DNA of 39,930 bases from Lentibacillus lipolyticus (GCA_004145795.1 SEIO01000026.1:1-39930); one strand, 5' to 3'. Shown: positions 1 to 9,010, counted from the stretch's first letter. The notes: a model not told the origin generated them from the letters alone. A program made the numbers and translations.

Positions 1-120
1 CCAAATGATCCTAAGACCATTATCTAGGAACATCACGGGACGTCCAAGACTTTTGACTATATCCAGCAGGAAAAGTAAGAAAATATGGGCTCAAATGATA
101 GGGCCTAAACATAATATACG

Positions 121-1254
121 AGGGGGAAATCAGCTGAAGAAGATAAGCAAAACGCAGCATGGCTGTACCATTCTGAGAAAAATCGTGCTGAAAATATGAT
201 GATTGTTGATCTGTTACGCAATGATCTGGGGACGATTTCTAAAATCGGATCTGTGGATGTGCCGCATTTATTTACGATTGAAAAATATCCGACTGTCTAT
301 CAAATGACAGCTACTATTACAGCTGAAACAGACAATGATTTCATCCAAGTATTTAAAGCGCTATTTCCTTGTGGCTCCATTACAGGTGCGCCGAAAATCA
401 GGACAATGGACATTATAAGTGAATTAGAATCGACTCCACGTGATGTATACTGTGGAGCAATCGGCTATATGGCGCCGAACAAGCAAGCTGTGTTCAATGT
501 ACCGATTCGTACCGTCATGATTAACAATAAAACAGGCAAAGCCGCATACGGCGTGGGCGGAGGGATTACTTGGGATTCAACCGTTGAAGAAGAGTATGAA
601 GAAATGCAAACGAAAACAAGATTTTTGAAAGAAAAACAAGTATCATTTCAACTACTGGAAACGTTTGGATTGATTGACGGAAGCTATATTGCGTATGAAC
701 AGCATATTTTCCGCATAGAAAAGTCTGCCACATATTTTGATTTTTCGGTTGACTTAACGAAGATTCAGGAAAGTTTAGCAGCAATAGCCTATGAAAATAG
801 TGCAGGAAACTATCGCGTTCGTTTACTTGTTGAAAAAGATGGGACGTATACTGTTGATGTTGCCGGTCACCACCCTATAGAAACTCCTGTAAACGTTGCA
901 CTGGCAAATGAGGCTATCAGTAAAGATAATATTTTCCTTTACCATAAAACAACCAATAGATCGATTTATGAACATTTTAAAAAGCAGCATCCTGAAGCTT
1001 TTGATGTGTTATTATGGAACGAAAATCAGGAAGTGACGGAATTTACCATCGGAAATGTCATTATAGAATTGGAAGGTCATTTGTATACACCACCTGTTAC
1101 ATGCGGATTGTTACCAGGAACATTTCGTCAAAAGCTGTTAGATGAAAACAAAATGACGGAACGGAAAATCACGGTCGATGAGCTTAGAAATTGTAAGCAA
1201 ATTTGGCTTATCAACAGTCTTCGGAAATGGGTTAACGTTAAAATTTTTGAGTAA
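121..1254 (+). pseudogene. Decayed pabB-pabC fusion (aminodeoxychorismate synthase component I / lyase)
   Basis: The fusion would make 4-amino-4-deoxychorismate and then p-aminobenzoate for folate. From about base 121 the frame reads cleanly through the end of the chorismate-binding domain (NRAENMMIVDLLRND, then GSITGAPK and GGGITWDSTVEEEYEE) and a complete PabC-type PLP lyase. That part includes HKTTNR with the PLP lysine and NEVTEF-like NQEVTEFTIGN, and it ends naturally at 1254. Upstream of base 121 the same frame has four stops within about 95 bases. A degraded trace of the expected PMKGT..RG motif appears in the next frame, which points to a slip at the G-run near 121-125. Most of the PabB domain is not recognisable in bases 1-120, so the gene looks broken unless the window start hides an unusual arrangement. 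A start at ATG 196 would give a 352-aa protein lacking most of PabB but keeping the lyase domain. Confidence 0.7.
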
Positions 1255-1360
1255 AAAACCTTGGTCGATACTCCGTCTCTTTGGGAAATGTCACGGAAAG
1301 CGGAAGTAACTATCCCGGTTTTTTGATATCACTCAAGGTCATGCACATATGTTCCACGAA

Positions 1361-1394
1361 AACGCCTTTGGATGTTCATCTAAAGGCGTTTTTA
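1361..1394 (+). terminator. Rho-independent terminator after the pabBC remnant
   Basis: The 9-bp stem AACGCCTTT/AAAGGCGTT (1361-1369 with 1382-1390) is followed by TTTTT. It lies about 105 bases after the pabBC stop and before the MFS gene. Confidence 0.65.
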
Positions 1395-1477
1395 TCGACA
1401 AGCCTGACCTCATAAACCTTTACAACCCCAGCATTAATCTGTATCATTGTATAAATGTGTTTATTTACTTGGGGTAA

Positions 1478-1581
1478 TCCACTGATGAACTTAAGCAGGA
1501 AATGTACGCGTGGATTCCAGGGCAGAAAAGGATGCAGCTTAACCACTTGTTGAACAAATTAGATCTGACAAGGGGGATCAT
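1478..1581 (+). pseudogene. Remnant of a MarR-family regulator C-terminus
   Basis: A stop-free frame just before the MFS gene reads STDELKQEMYAWIPGQKRMQ and then LNHLLNKLDLTRGII. This resembles the end of MarR-family repressors (amphipathic helix, then a LNHLLNKL-type dimer helix). There is no start codon and the frame is closed by TAA immediately upstream (1475-1477), so only about 35 codons survive. MarR genes often sit directly before an MFS exporter they repress, which fits the position. The assignment rests on pattern similarity only. Confidence 0.35.
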
Positions 1582-2793
1582 ATGGGGAAGACAATGCAAG
1601 AACCAATTTGGACGAAAAGTTTTATTGGAATATCGATGACCCAATTTATGGTATTTATGATTTATTATACGTTTTTAACAACGTTACCAATCTATGTCAT
1701 TCAAGACTTGGGTGGATCTGAAGCACAAGGTGGGTTAATTGTAACCACCATGCTTGTGTCAGCGATTTTAATTAGACCGTTCTCCGCAAAAATTTTAGAC
1801 AAAATCGGGAAAAAGCGGGGGCTTATTATAAGTGTGGCCCTATTTACGGTTACGAGTTTTGTTTATATTGGCGTGGAGTCATTCATTCCATTATTGGTTT
1901 TGCGATTTGTGCATGGTTTGACATTTAGTGTGGCGACGACTGCAACGGGGGCGATTGCTGCTGATGTTATTCCACCGGCACGACGCGGTGCGGGACTTGG
2001 GTATTTTGCAATGGCGATGAATTTGGCTGTTGTAGCTGGACCATTTATCGGTTTAACCGTTTTACAATTTGGTACATTTTCATTGTTATTTTTGATCATG
2101 AGCGTTTTAATGGTAATCGGACTTATTTTTGCTGTTGTGGTGCATGTGCCGGCTGACTTGGAACAAGCGCATTCCTTTGCACCAAAAAAATTAATGTTGA
2201 CGGATCTGATTGAACCAAAAGCATTGCCGATTGCCATTATCAGCAGTTTAGTGGCGTTGGTTTATGCCAGTGTTATCTCGTTTATTTCGGTTTATGCCGA
2301 TGCGATTGGTTTGGCTGCGACGGCAAGCTATTTCTTTTTAGTCTTTGCCGTTGTAATGATTTGCACAAGGCCGTTTTTCGGCAGAATGTTTGATACAAAA
2401 GGTCCTAATTATGTTATTATTCCATGTTTATTTATTTTTGCGGTTGGTCTTGTTGTGCTTGGTTTTACGTCGACAGCGGCAATGCTGTTGTTATCCGCTG
2501 GCTTGATTGGCTTAGGATACGGCACATTGTTACCAAGCTTTCAAACGATGGCCATTCAGACAACACATCACGCACGGAGCGGCCAGGCAACAGCTACCTT
2601 TTTTATGCTATTTGATGGCGGGATTGCGGTTGGATCATTCATTTGGGGACTTGTCGTGGCAGGTTTTGGCTATCAGGCCCTATACACATTTTGCGGATTG
2701 GTTGTGCTTGGTATAGCTGCTTTATTTATGGCGTATCAGAAACGGCAAGAAAAAGCATCCATGGCGAAATCATGTATACCAGCAAGTGAATAA
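1582..2793 (+). CDS. MFS transporter (drug/metabolite exporter type)
   Basis: The 403-aa protein has about 12 hydrophobic segments and is a major facilitator superfamily member, most like the small proton-coupled exporters of Bacillus (YwoG/YfkF type). The loop after TM2 carries the family signature as RPFSAKILDKIGKKRG (about residues 62-77), and a second, weaker copy (CTRPFFGRMFDTKG) follows TM8. PPARRGAGLGYFAMAMNLA is the TM4-TM5 motif of exporters. The ATG is preceded by AGGGGG with good spacing. The substrate cannot be told from sequence. Upstream lies a MarR remnant, so a repressor that once controlled this gene may be lost. A strong bidirectional terminator follows. Confidence 0.9.
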   Translation: MGKTMQEPIWTKSFIGISMTQFMVFMIYYTFLTTLPIYVIQDLGGSEAQGGLIVTTMLVSAILIRPFSAKILDKIGKKRGLIISVALFTVTSFVYIGVESFIPLLVLRFVHGLTFSVATTATGAIAADVIPPARRGAGLGYFAMAMNLAVVAGPFIGLTVLQFGTFSLLFLIMSVLMVIGLIFAVVVHVPADLEQAHSFAPKKLMLTDLIEPKALPIAIISSLVALVYASVISFISVYADAIGLAATASYFFLVFAVVMICTRPFFGRMFDTKGPNYVIIPCLFIFAVGLVVLGFTSTAAMLLLSAGLIGLGYGTLLPSFQTMAIQTTHHARSGQATATFFMLFDGGIAVGSFIWGLVVAGFGYQALYTFCGLVVLGIAALFMAYQKRQEKASMAKSCIPASE

Positions 2794-2830
2794 TCCCGAA
2801 TAATCTCTTGACCCAACTTTTAATAAATAA

Positions 2831-2878
2831 AAACAGCCCCATCACGGTCCTGTAATGCCAGGATGGGGCTGTTTTTTT
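2831..2878. terminator. Bidirectional terminator between convergent MFS and homocysteine methyltransferase genes
   Basis: The strong stem AAACAGCCCCATC/GATGGGGCTGTTT has T-runs on both strands. It sits between the stop codons of the two convergent genes and can serve both. Confidence 0.85.
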
Positions 2879-2889
2879 GGAGATAACTA

Positions 2890-3939
2890 TTAGGCCTTTG
2901 TCCGATACGCCACATTATGTTTCTTTAAGGTTTCATCTTTCCCGAACAGAAAGTGTTTCTCCATATCAGGCGAATATTTGGAGTTAATCGTCTCCACGCC
3001 AACTGCTTCTGCTACAGCGCGCAGCATGGCAGGGGAAGCCCCGCAGCAAAGCCCAATATAATTCAAGCCGGTATCTTTTGCCTGTGTCGCCCATTCGGCC
3101 AGCTCATAACGGTTATGGTAAAGTGGATCCAGTGCCGTCGGGAACGTGGTTTCCAAAGGCAAATGACAGCTGCAGCCGCCATCAGGCAAATTAAAGAATG
3201 TCGGATGTTCGTCGGTTGTCCGGTATGGAATCGGCAGGCCTGCCACATAGCCGTTCACATTTTCCCGGATCTTTTCCAAATATGGCTGCATCGTATTTGG
3301 CCCGCGGAAGCAGTTCATACCAACGACTTGCGCCCCTTTTTCCGAAAGCAGGCGACAGCCCTCTTCTACAGTATAACTGTCCCGCAACATGTTTTCGCCC
3401 ATCATGGCAAACGTAATGACAGCTGGTAAATCTTGTTTTTGGATCTCCTCCAGTGCAATAAGGGCCTCCTCGTAATAGTAAAAGGTTTCGCCATTAATGA
3501 AATCGACGCCTTCTTCCTTGCACCATGCAACCATCTCAGCAAACATATTTCGCACAGTATCTTTGGAGGCTGGGTCTTCCGGATGGAAAATATTAGTGTT
3601 CGAGATATTGCCGGCAACCAGCGCTTCTTCTGCGGGATGCTCTTTAGCCACTTCCTTTGCCAGCCGGATGGCATGGCGGTTTAGCGGTTCCAGTAATTCC
3701 TCCTTGCCGATAATCCGCATTTTTTCACGATGGGCATTGTATGTAAATGCCAAAACGACATCAGAACCGGCATTCATATAGTCCCGGTAAGCTTGTTTTA
3801 AAACTTCCGGATTGTCCAAGGCAACTTCCGGTACAAACGAGCCTGCCTGCAAATAACCCCTCCGCTCTAATTCAAATAAGTACCCTTCCCCGACTATGAC
3901 TGTTCCTTCCTGCAATCGCTGTTCCAAACTGCGCTTCAT
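2890..3939 (-). CDS. Homocysteine S-methyltransferase family protein (BHMT-like)
   Basis: The 349-aa protein belongs to the zinc-dependent homocysteine methyltransferases, which move a methyl group from a donor such as betaine or S-methylmethionine to homocysteine to make methionine. The three zinc-ligand cysteines are visible: Cys210 in GMNCFRG and Cys298-Cys299 in GLCCGAS. The barrel starts with GEGYLFELERRGYLQ. Length fits a stand-alone methyltransferase domain with no cobalamin domain. The start ATG follows a GGAGG site. Transcription is controlled by a SAM-I riboswitch directly upstream, which confirms a role in methionine supply. A betaine/choline locus lies about 30 kb away in the window, so betaine as donor is plausible, but the donor cannot be fixed from sequence. 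Confidence 0.88.
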   Translation of the reverse strand: MKRSLEQRLQEGTVIVGEGYLFELERRGYLQAGSFVPEVALDNPEVLKQAYRDYMNAGSDVVLAFTYNAHREKMRIIGKEELLEPLNRHAIRLAKEVAKEHPAEEALVAGNISNTNIFHPEDPASKDTVRNMFAEMVAWCKEEGVDFINGETFYYYEEALIALEEIQKQDLPAVITFAMMGENMLRDSYTVEEGCRLLSEKGAQVVGMNCFRGPNTMQPYLEKIRENVNGYVAGLPIPYRTTDEHPTFFNLPDGGCSCHLPLETTFPTALDPLYHNRYELAEWATQAKDTGLNYIGLCCGASPAMLRAVAEAVGVETINSKYSPDMEKHFLFGKDETLKKHNVAYRTKA

Positions 3940-3971
3940 TCGTATTCCTCCCTTTGAACTTTTTTCATATT

Positions 3972-4005
3972 AAAAAGCCTCTTCTTAAAATAAGAAGAGG
4001 CTCAA
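3972..4005 (-). terminator. S-box riboswitch expression-platform terminator
   Basis: On the minus strand GAGCCTCTTCTTATTTT...AAGAAGAGGC is followed by TTTTT, between the SAM aptamer and the methyltransferase start. Its 5' arm (CTCTTCTTAT) is complementary to the 3' strand of aptamer helix P1 (ATAAGAAGAG). SAM binding would therefore free the terminator, and lack of SAM would form an antiterminator. Confidence 0.88.
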
Positions 4006-4031
4006 ATATGTACAGTAACGGCTGGCGTCTC

Positions 4032-4134
4032 TTCTTATCTTCAAGCATTACGCTTCTGGAATTGGCACAGTACTTTTGTTAAGTCTGCTGCCGAGGCTTC
4101 TAAGGGCCAGTCCCTCCACCTCTCTGGATAAGAA
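4032..4134 (-). promoter_or_regulatory. SAM-I (S-box) riboswitch aptamer
   Basis: On the minus strand the aptamer opens with CTTATCCAGAGAGGTGGAGG followed by GACTGGCCC, which is the S-box core almost base for base. GAAGCCTCGGCAGCAG stands in place of the usual ACCCGGCAACC segment. Helix P1 is a perfect 8-bp pairing of 4127-4134 with 4032-4039. A terminator with a complementary antiterminator arm follows at 3972-4005. High SAM should switch off the homocysteine methyltransferase. Confidence 0.93.
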
Positions 4135-4163
4135 ATCTGAAATATTTTATTGTTGTGATATAT

Positions 4164-4192
4164 AGACTACACCTGATTGAGATGAAAGTCAA
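4164..4192 (-). promoter_or_regulatory. Candidate sigma-A promoter for the S-box transcript
   Basis: On the minus strand TTGACT (4187-4192) lies 17 bp from TAGTCT (4164-4169), about 30 bases before the aptamer. The -10 match is weak. Confidence 0.45.
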
Positions 4193-4311
4193 GATGGGAA
4201 GGAGATTATTACGGATAAACGATAGCTATGAACGTAGAACGCAATCGCTAAAAAGGTAATTGTGGTAGTATATATTTTTGTTACTAGACTTTCACAGACA
4301 TTGGTCGTGGC

Positions 4312-4360
4312 AAAAACGAGGCACCGGGAATGGTCATAAAAGCCCTCCCGGTGCCTCGTT
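4312..4360 (-). terminator. Terminator of the symporter gene
   Basis: The stem AACGAGGCACCGGGA/TCCCGGTGCCTCGTT is followed on the minus strand by TTTTTG, immediately after the symporter stop at 4364. Confidence 0.88.
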
Positions 4361-4363
4361 AGT

Positions 4364-5587
4364 TTATGCAGCGTGTTTTCGTTCTGATTTGTCCACGACA
4401 GCTGATCCGATAATGTCACCAATCACATTCGATGCTGTACCGGCCATGCCAATTAGGACATCGACGCCAGCAATTAATGCAACAATCTCCAGCGGAAGGC
4501 CGAACATGCTCAAGACAGCGGATAATGTCACCAAACCTGCAGCCGGAACTCCTGCTGTCCCAATCGACAACAATGTACCAATTAAAACAATCACTAAAAA
4601 GTCGGCAGGTGCAAGGTTAAGGTTGGTCACATTTGCTGCAAATACAAGGGAAGCTCCCATTCGTAACGCACCGCCATCGGAATTAAAAACAGCCCCTAGC
4701 GGAAGCGTGAAATTGGCTGTCGTTTCCGAAATCCCTGCTTTTTTTGCCGAATCAATAGCAACAGGCAGGGAGGCAATACTGCTTGACGTGAAAAAGGCGG
4801 TAACATACGCTTCCTTTGTCTGCTTGAAAAAGTGCCCCACGCGTGTACCGGAAAACTTCAGAAATGCGGAATATACGACTGCCCAAAGCACCGCAACACC
4901 GATGTAAAAGACGGCCGTAAATTTTAGCAGGGATTGGAATGTAGACCAGCCTTGACTTCCGAAAGTGGACGCACTAATGGCAAAAACCCCAATTGGTGCA
5001 TATAAAAGCACCCCTGACAGGATTTTATAAAACATTTCATTAAGTGCGGTAAAAACAGTATCCAACTGGTTTCCATATTCTTTCATTTTTTTATCATCGG
5101 AGAACTTCATATTGGAGATGGCAATTCCAATAATAACGGCAATAAACAAAATGGCCATTAAGTCACCGGAAGAAAATGCTTCAAAAATATTTTTCGGGAC
5201 GATTTGTAACAGAATTTCCGAGAAGCCCGGTGTATCCGGCTTATCTACCTGTGTATCAGGTAATGACAAGTTTTCTCCGGGATTAATCCATAAGGCCAGG
5301 CCAAGACCTATCAATACCGCTAAAGCCGTTGTCGTCATATAATATAGGATTAACTTTCCGCCCATTCGGCCAAGCTGTGTAACGTTCATCTTATCAACAG
5401 CAAGCACTACTGTCAGAAATATCACTGGTATTGCAATTAAACTGAGTAAATGGATAAGCAATGTACCTAGCGGACGTATGACTTCCGCTTGCTGACCGAA
5501 AAGGATGCCTACTAATAAACCGAGAGAGAATCCGATTGTCATTTTAATGACGAAAGAAGTTTGTTTATATTTTTTCCATAGATTCAT
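4364..5587 (-). CDS. Dicarboxylate/amino acid:cation symporter (DAACS family)
   Basis: The 407-aa membrane protein has the GltP/DctA fold: several N-terminal helices, the serine-rich re-entrant loop FFTSSSIASLPV, the TM7 motif GAVFNSDGGALRMG (NMDGT in classical members), the second re-entrant loop GTAGVPAAG, and GTASNVIGD in TM8. It would import a C4-dicarboxylate, glutamate/aspartate or a related amino acid with Na+ or H+. The NSDGG variant differs from the classical NMDGT and may reflect a different substrate. The gene has its own terminator and a LysR regulator gene lies upstream in the same orientation. Cystine transporters of this family are longer, so I do not call it TcyP. Confidence 0.88.
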   Translation of the reverse strand: MNLWKKYKQTSFVIKMTIGFSLGLLVGILFGQQAEVIRPLGTLLIHLLSLIAIPVIFLTVVLAVDKMNVTQLGRMGGKLILYYMTTTALAVLIGLGLALWINPGENLSLPDTQVDKPDTPGFSEILLQIVPKNIFEAFSSGDLMAILFIAVIIGIAISNMKFSDDKKMKEYGNQLDTVFTALNEMFYKILSGVLLYAPIGVFAISASTFGSQGWSTFQSLLKFTAVFYIGVAVLWAVVYSAFLKFSGTRVGHFFKQTKEAYVTAFFTSSSIASLPVAIDSAKKAGISETTANFTLPLGAVFNSDGGALRMGASLVFAANVTNLNLAPADFLVIVLIGTLLSIGTAGVPAAGLVTLSAVLSMFGLPLEIVALIAGVDVLIGMAGTASNVIGDIIGSAVVDKSERKHAA

Positions 5588-5710
5588 AATGAAATCGTCT
5601 CTTTCTTACAATTTGATTTACTTTATCATATCAAAAAAGGCCAAAGCAAACCATAGTTAAATGCACAGTAACCCGGGTGGATTTAAGATGGGTATGCTTA
5701 CAATGGAAAT

Positions 5711-5748
5711 AAACACCAGCACTTATGACGTCAACGTGCTGGTATTTC
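5711..5748. terminator. Possible terminator after the LysR gene
   Basis: ACCAGCAC (5715-5722) pairs with GTGCTGGT (5736-5743) around a 13-base loop, about 85 bases beyond the end of the LysR gene. The T-tract is poor on both strands, so it is only a candidate. Confidence 0.4.
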
Positions 5749-5828
5749 CTATGTTAATCATTACCGCATACCGCTTGTGATTCGAATAATTAAATGACGT
5801 AAAGGAGCACTTTCCACCACTGCCTGGT

Positions 5829-6743
5829 TTAGTCACTACGGTTTGAGGTGAAGGCGGTCAGTTCTTTATTATTCCGAAGCAGTTCGATAAACACTTGCAA
5901 TGCTTTCGTCTGAAATGCTGAAGCAGTTACAATGGAAAACTGCCTGCGGAAAGGAAGTTCTTCCACCTGAATAACTTGCAGATCACCATACTGGCATTCT
6001 TTTTGGATGGCCCATTGTGACAGTAAACTGATACCGAGTCCGGCACCCACAGCTTCTTTAATCGGTTGTGTACTGCTAATATTCATGACACTCTTCGGTG
6101 AAATGCTGTACCTCTTGAAAACAGTGTCAGCCGCCTCCCGAGTACCAGACCCCAGTTCCCGCAAAATCCACGTCTGTTCTTGCAATTCTTCCATCGAAAC
6201 CCGCTCATATTTGGTTGCCAGCGGATGCGACGGGGAGGCGACAACAACCATATCATCTTCTGCAAAGGGCTCTGTCTGCAGGAGTTCTTCATCTTTAAAG
6301 TGGCCTTCAACAATCCCGACGTCCAGCTGATGCCGTTTGACAGCATCTGCGATTTCAGCTGTGTTGCCAATACTGACAGCAGGGCGGATGTCCGGATATG
6401 TTTCGTTCATTCTTGCAATGATATGCGGGAGAACATATTCACCAAACGTGTAACTCGCCCCAATAGACAGTGGTCCCCCAGCCTTGTTGGCCATATCGTC
6501 CACAAGGTTTTGCATCCGCGTATATAACCCGATGATTTCTTTCGCATGGTGATACACCATTTCTCCGGCTTTATTCAGGTGTACATATTTGCTTGTCCGT
6601 TCCAGGAGGCGCACCCCGATATTTTCTTCAAATGTCCGGATATACTGGCTCACTGCCGGCTGCGTCATGTGCAAGGCTTCTGCTGCCCTGGAAAAATTCT
6701 GTTTTTCTGCCACGGTTACAAAAACGTGTAAATGCTGATCCAT
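5829..6743 (-). CDS. LysR-family transcriptional regulator (CysL/YwfK-like)
   Basis: The 304-aa protein is a full-length LysR regulator. The winged helix-turn-helix is residues 1-60 (FVTVAEKQNFSRAAEALHMT, QPAVSQYIRTFEENIGVRLL). A periplasmic-binding-protein-like effector domain follows from about residue 88 (PLSIGASYTFGEYVLPHIIA, and ELGSGTREAADTVF around the cofactor cleft). Overall wording is closest to CysL/YwfK, which activates sulfite reductase genes in B. subtilis, but no sulfite reductase genes are in the window. Proximity to a methionine-related gene and a symporter makes a sulfur or amino-acid role possible; that is inference. The start ATG is followed by the typical DQHLHVFVTVAE. 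Confidence 0.85.
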   Translation of the reverse strand: MDQHLHVFVTVAEKQNFSRAAEALHMTQPAVSQYIRTFEENIGVRLLERTSKYVHLNKAGEMVYHHAKEIIGLYTRMQNLVDDMANKAGGPLSIGASYTFGEYVLPHIIARMNETYPDIRPAVSIGNTAEIADAVKRHQLDVGIVEGHFKDEELLQTEPFAEDDMVVVASPSHPLATKYERVSMEELQEQTWILRELGSGTREAADTVFKRYSISPKSVMNISSTQPIKEAVGAGLGISLLSQWAIQKECQYGDLQVIQVEELPFRRQFSIVTASAFQTKALQVFIELLRNNKELTAFTSNRSD

Positions 6744-6915
6744 CTTCGTTTCACCACGATGTATAATTGTTTTTTGTTTATTATAGCATGTTAAGCGGGT
6801 TACTGATCATATAATACTTTAGGCAGAAATTCTGTCTATGAAAATGGAAAGATCAATGTTATAAAATTCTTGTCGAATCTTGAAAAAGATTGTTCTATTT
6901 ATTGTCGATTTCCTT

Positions 6916-6921
6916 TATAAT
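6916..6921 (+). promoter_or_regulatory. -10 box upstream of the putative glycosidase gene
   Basis: A perfect TATAAT lies 32 bases before the start codon. The -35 region is unclear: TTGTTC at 6890 gives a 20-bp spacer. Confidence 0.45.
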
Positions 6922-6953
6922 AGAATTAAAAGGGAATGGGAGACTGATAGATA

Positions 6954-8174
6954 ATGGAACAAAAATACCTCAAATTAACCGCTTTCGGCGTCCTCCTTCT
7001 GCTTATCATTGCGATTATTCCGCTGTTCTCCAAACCAACGAGTGGTCAAGAAACACGAACCGCAAACCAGCACACCGAAAAAAAGACGACGTTAACCCCT
7101 ATCGATACGAAGAAAAGGATGCAACGCTTCACGTATGATTCCGGCTTGAACTTCGACTATCCCGATGCTGTCAGGGGAATCTATGTCACCGGACCATCAG
7201 CAGGTGGCAAACGTTTCGATAATCTGCTGAATCTGGTTGGAAATTCGGAACTGAACTCGATGGTCATCGATATCAAAGAAGATCATGGAAATTTGACAAT
7301 CAGTGTACCGGAAGACTCCCCATACGCAGATGCGGCTATTAATTACATCGATGATCCCAGGAAAATGCTTGAAGTTTTAGAGGAAAAAGGCATTTACCCA
7401 ATTGCGAGAATTGTCGTGTTCAAGGATTCTGTTCTGGCTGAGAAACGGCCTGATTTATCATTTACCAAAAACGGTAACGTATGGACAAATAATAAAGGAG
7501 AGGCATTTGTTAATCCGTTTGAGAAAGAAGTATGGGAGTATAATCTCGAAATCGCGAAAAAGGCAGCGGAGCTCGGGTTTCAAGAAATCCAGTTTGACTA
7601 TGTCCGCTTTCCGGAGGGGTTTGAGCATTACGATGACGAACTGAACTACAGCAAGGGTGATTACAAAAACGAAGACATGAGCAATGTTAAACGCCGTGTC
7701 AAGGCCGTCACCGAATTTGTGCAATATGCCAAAGAAGAATTGGAATATTACGGTGTCGATTTAGCTGTCGATATTTTCGGCTATACAGCAACAGTTGAAG
7801 AAGCACCGGGAATTGGCCAAAATTTCTCTAAAATTTCCAGTAATGTCGATGTGATTTCCTCGATGATTTATCCAAGTCACTGGACATCTTATTTCGGTAT
7901 TGAATTCCCTGATAAAAAGCCATATGAAACCGTGACGGAATATACAAAGGTAGAAAATAAACTTCTCGACAAACTGGAGAACAGGCCAACATCCCGTCCG
8001 TGGATTCAGGATTTTGAAGCACCATGGCTGTATAGCGGTGCGCCGACACAATATGGTAAGGCTGAAGTGGAGGCACAGATTAAAGCATTGAATGAAAATG
8101 GCGTTGATGAATTCTTGGTTTGGAACGCGGGCAATACGTACACGGAAAATGTGGATTATACACCAATTGACTGA
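6954..8174 (+). CDS. Membrane-anchored putative glycoside hydrolase (DUF4015 type)
   Basis: The 406-aa protein has one N-terminal hydrophobic segment (about residues 7-26) without a lipobox, so it is probably a signal anchor with the rest outside the cell. A hydrophilic spacer comes next, then a TIM-barrel-like domain from about residue 70 (VRGIYVTGPSAGG, MVIDIKEDHGNLT, YPIARIVVFKD, IQFDYVRFPEG, DIFGYTATVEE, SSMIYPSHW, WIQDFEAPW, FLVWNAGNTYT). These strand-end motifs with acidic residues match the putative glycoside hydrolase family PF13200. The substrate is unknown; a wall or exopolysaccharide glycan is likely from the location. It is a single gene with its own -10 box and terminator. Confidence 0.85.
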   Translation: MEQKYLKLTAFGVLLLLIIAIIPLFSKPTSGQETRTANQHTEKKTTLTPIDTKKRMQRFTYDSGLNFDYPDAVRGIYVTGPSAGGKRFDNLLNLVGNSELNSMVIDIKEDHGNLTISVPEDSPYADAAINYIDDPRKMLEVLEEKGIYPIARIVVFKDSVLAEKRPDLSFTKNGNVWTNNKGEAFVNPFEKEVWEYNLEIAKKAAELGFQEIQFDYVRFPEGFEHYDDELNYSKGDYKNEDMSNVKRRVKAVTEFVQYAKEELEYYGVDLAVDIFGYTATVEEAPGIGQNFSKISSNVDVISSMIYPSHWTSYFGIEFPDKKPYETVTEYTKVENKLLDKLENRPTSRPWIQDFEAPWLYSGAPTQYGKAEVEAQIKALNENGVDEFLVWNAGNTYTENVDYTPID

Positions 8175-8237
8175 CCGCACTACACCGGAAGGCAGATGCG
8201 GGCAGCATTGTGCTTTTCACACAGCAGAATATCTTCT

Positions 8238-8277
8238 AAAAAACCGGGCATTTTTGAATAAATCCCGGTTTTTTTAA
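8238..8277 (+). terminator. Terminator after the putative glycosidase
   Basis: The 9-bp stem AAAACCGGG/CCCGGTTTT with a 15-base loop and seven T residues lies 65 bases after the stop codon. Confidence 0.85.
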
Positions 8278-8422
8278 TAATACTAAGATCATATAACGCT
8301 AATCGGAACAGAAGCGAATGAACGCCCTGAAATCCCGTTTAACAAACACATGCACAATCGTTATAATAAAAAGCGATGGCAAACGGCCTTGTTCGGCCAA
8401 CTAAAAGTGAAGGAGTAGATGT

Positions 8423-9010
8423 ATGAACTGGTATGAAAAGTTGAACAAGTATTTTCCAGTGGAGGAAATGAAATCCAAGGAACACATGGAAACACTGCTC
8501 ACAGAAAAAGGTGATGTTTACCACAAAGATGAAGGACCTCATCACGTGTTAATGTATGCTGAGTTTAACACATTCCTCTTTATTGACTACGTTTGGGTTT
8601 CATCACAATCAAGGGGACAGGGAATCGGTCATAAACTGATGGATAAGCTGAAACGGCGTAATAAACCGATTATCCTGGAAGTAGAGCCTGTTGATTATGA
8701 TGATACTGATTCGGAAAAGCGCCTGCACTTTTACAAACGGGAAGGCTTTGCCCACGCACAGTATATTGACTATAACCGCCGATCACTGGCAACTAACGAA
8801 GAAACCCCAATGGAAATTTTATATTGGTCTCCAAATAATGAATCAGAAGAAACTATTTATGAACAGATGAAAAAAATGTATAAGACTATCCACACATACA
8901 AGGATGAAGTGTTTTATGGTGAAAAATATCAGCCTGTGGATGAAGTACTTAGTTACGATGAGAGTCGAACTGCCGATGATATCCTTGGTAGCCTGACAGA
9001 AAGAGCATAG
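8423..9010 (+). CDS. yjbC: GNAT-family N-acetyltransferase YjbC
   Basis: The 195-aa protein has a GNAT core (about residues 40-130) with the acetyl-CoA binding loop SRGQGIGHKLM after strand VWVSS, and HFYKREGFAHAQYID. The C-terminal tail of about 65 residues is family-specific. In B. subtilis yjbC lies just before spx, and the same order is kept here, though a repeat of about 130 bp and a separate promoter region now separate them. The target of acetylation is not known. The start is supported by AAGGAG seven bases upstream. Confidence 0.88.
   Translation: MNWYEKLNKYFPVEEMKSKEHMETLLTEKGDVYHKDEGPHHVLMYAEFNTFLFIDYVWVSSQSRGQGIGHKLMDKLKRRNKPIILEVEPVDYDDTDSEKRLHFYKREGFAHAQYIDYNRRSLATNEETPMEILYWSPNNESEETIYEQMKKMYKTIHTYKDEVFYGEKYQPVDEVLSYDESRTADDILGSLTERA

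Larger units (their letters stand above)
1255..1581. other. Intergenic gap between pabBC remnant and MFS gene
   Basis: This gap of about 327 bases holds the terminator at 1361-1394 and the MarR-like coding remnant at 1478-1581, listed separately. I see nothing else convincing; no clear sigma-A promoter for the MFS gene was found. Confidence 0.6.
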
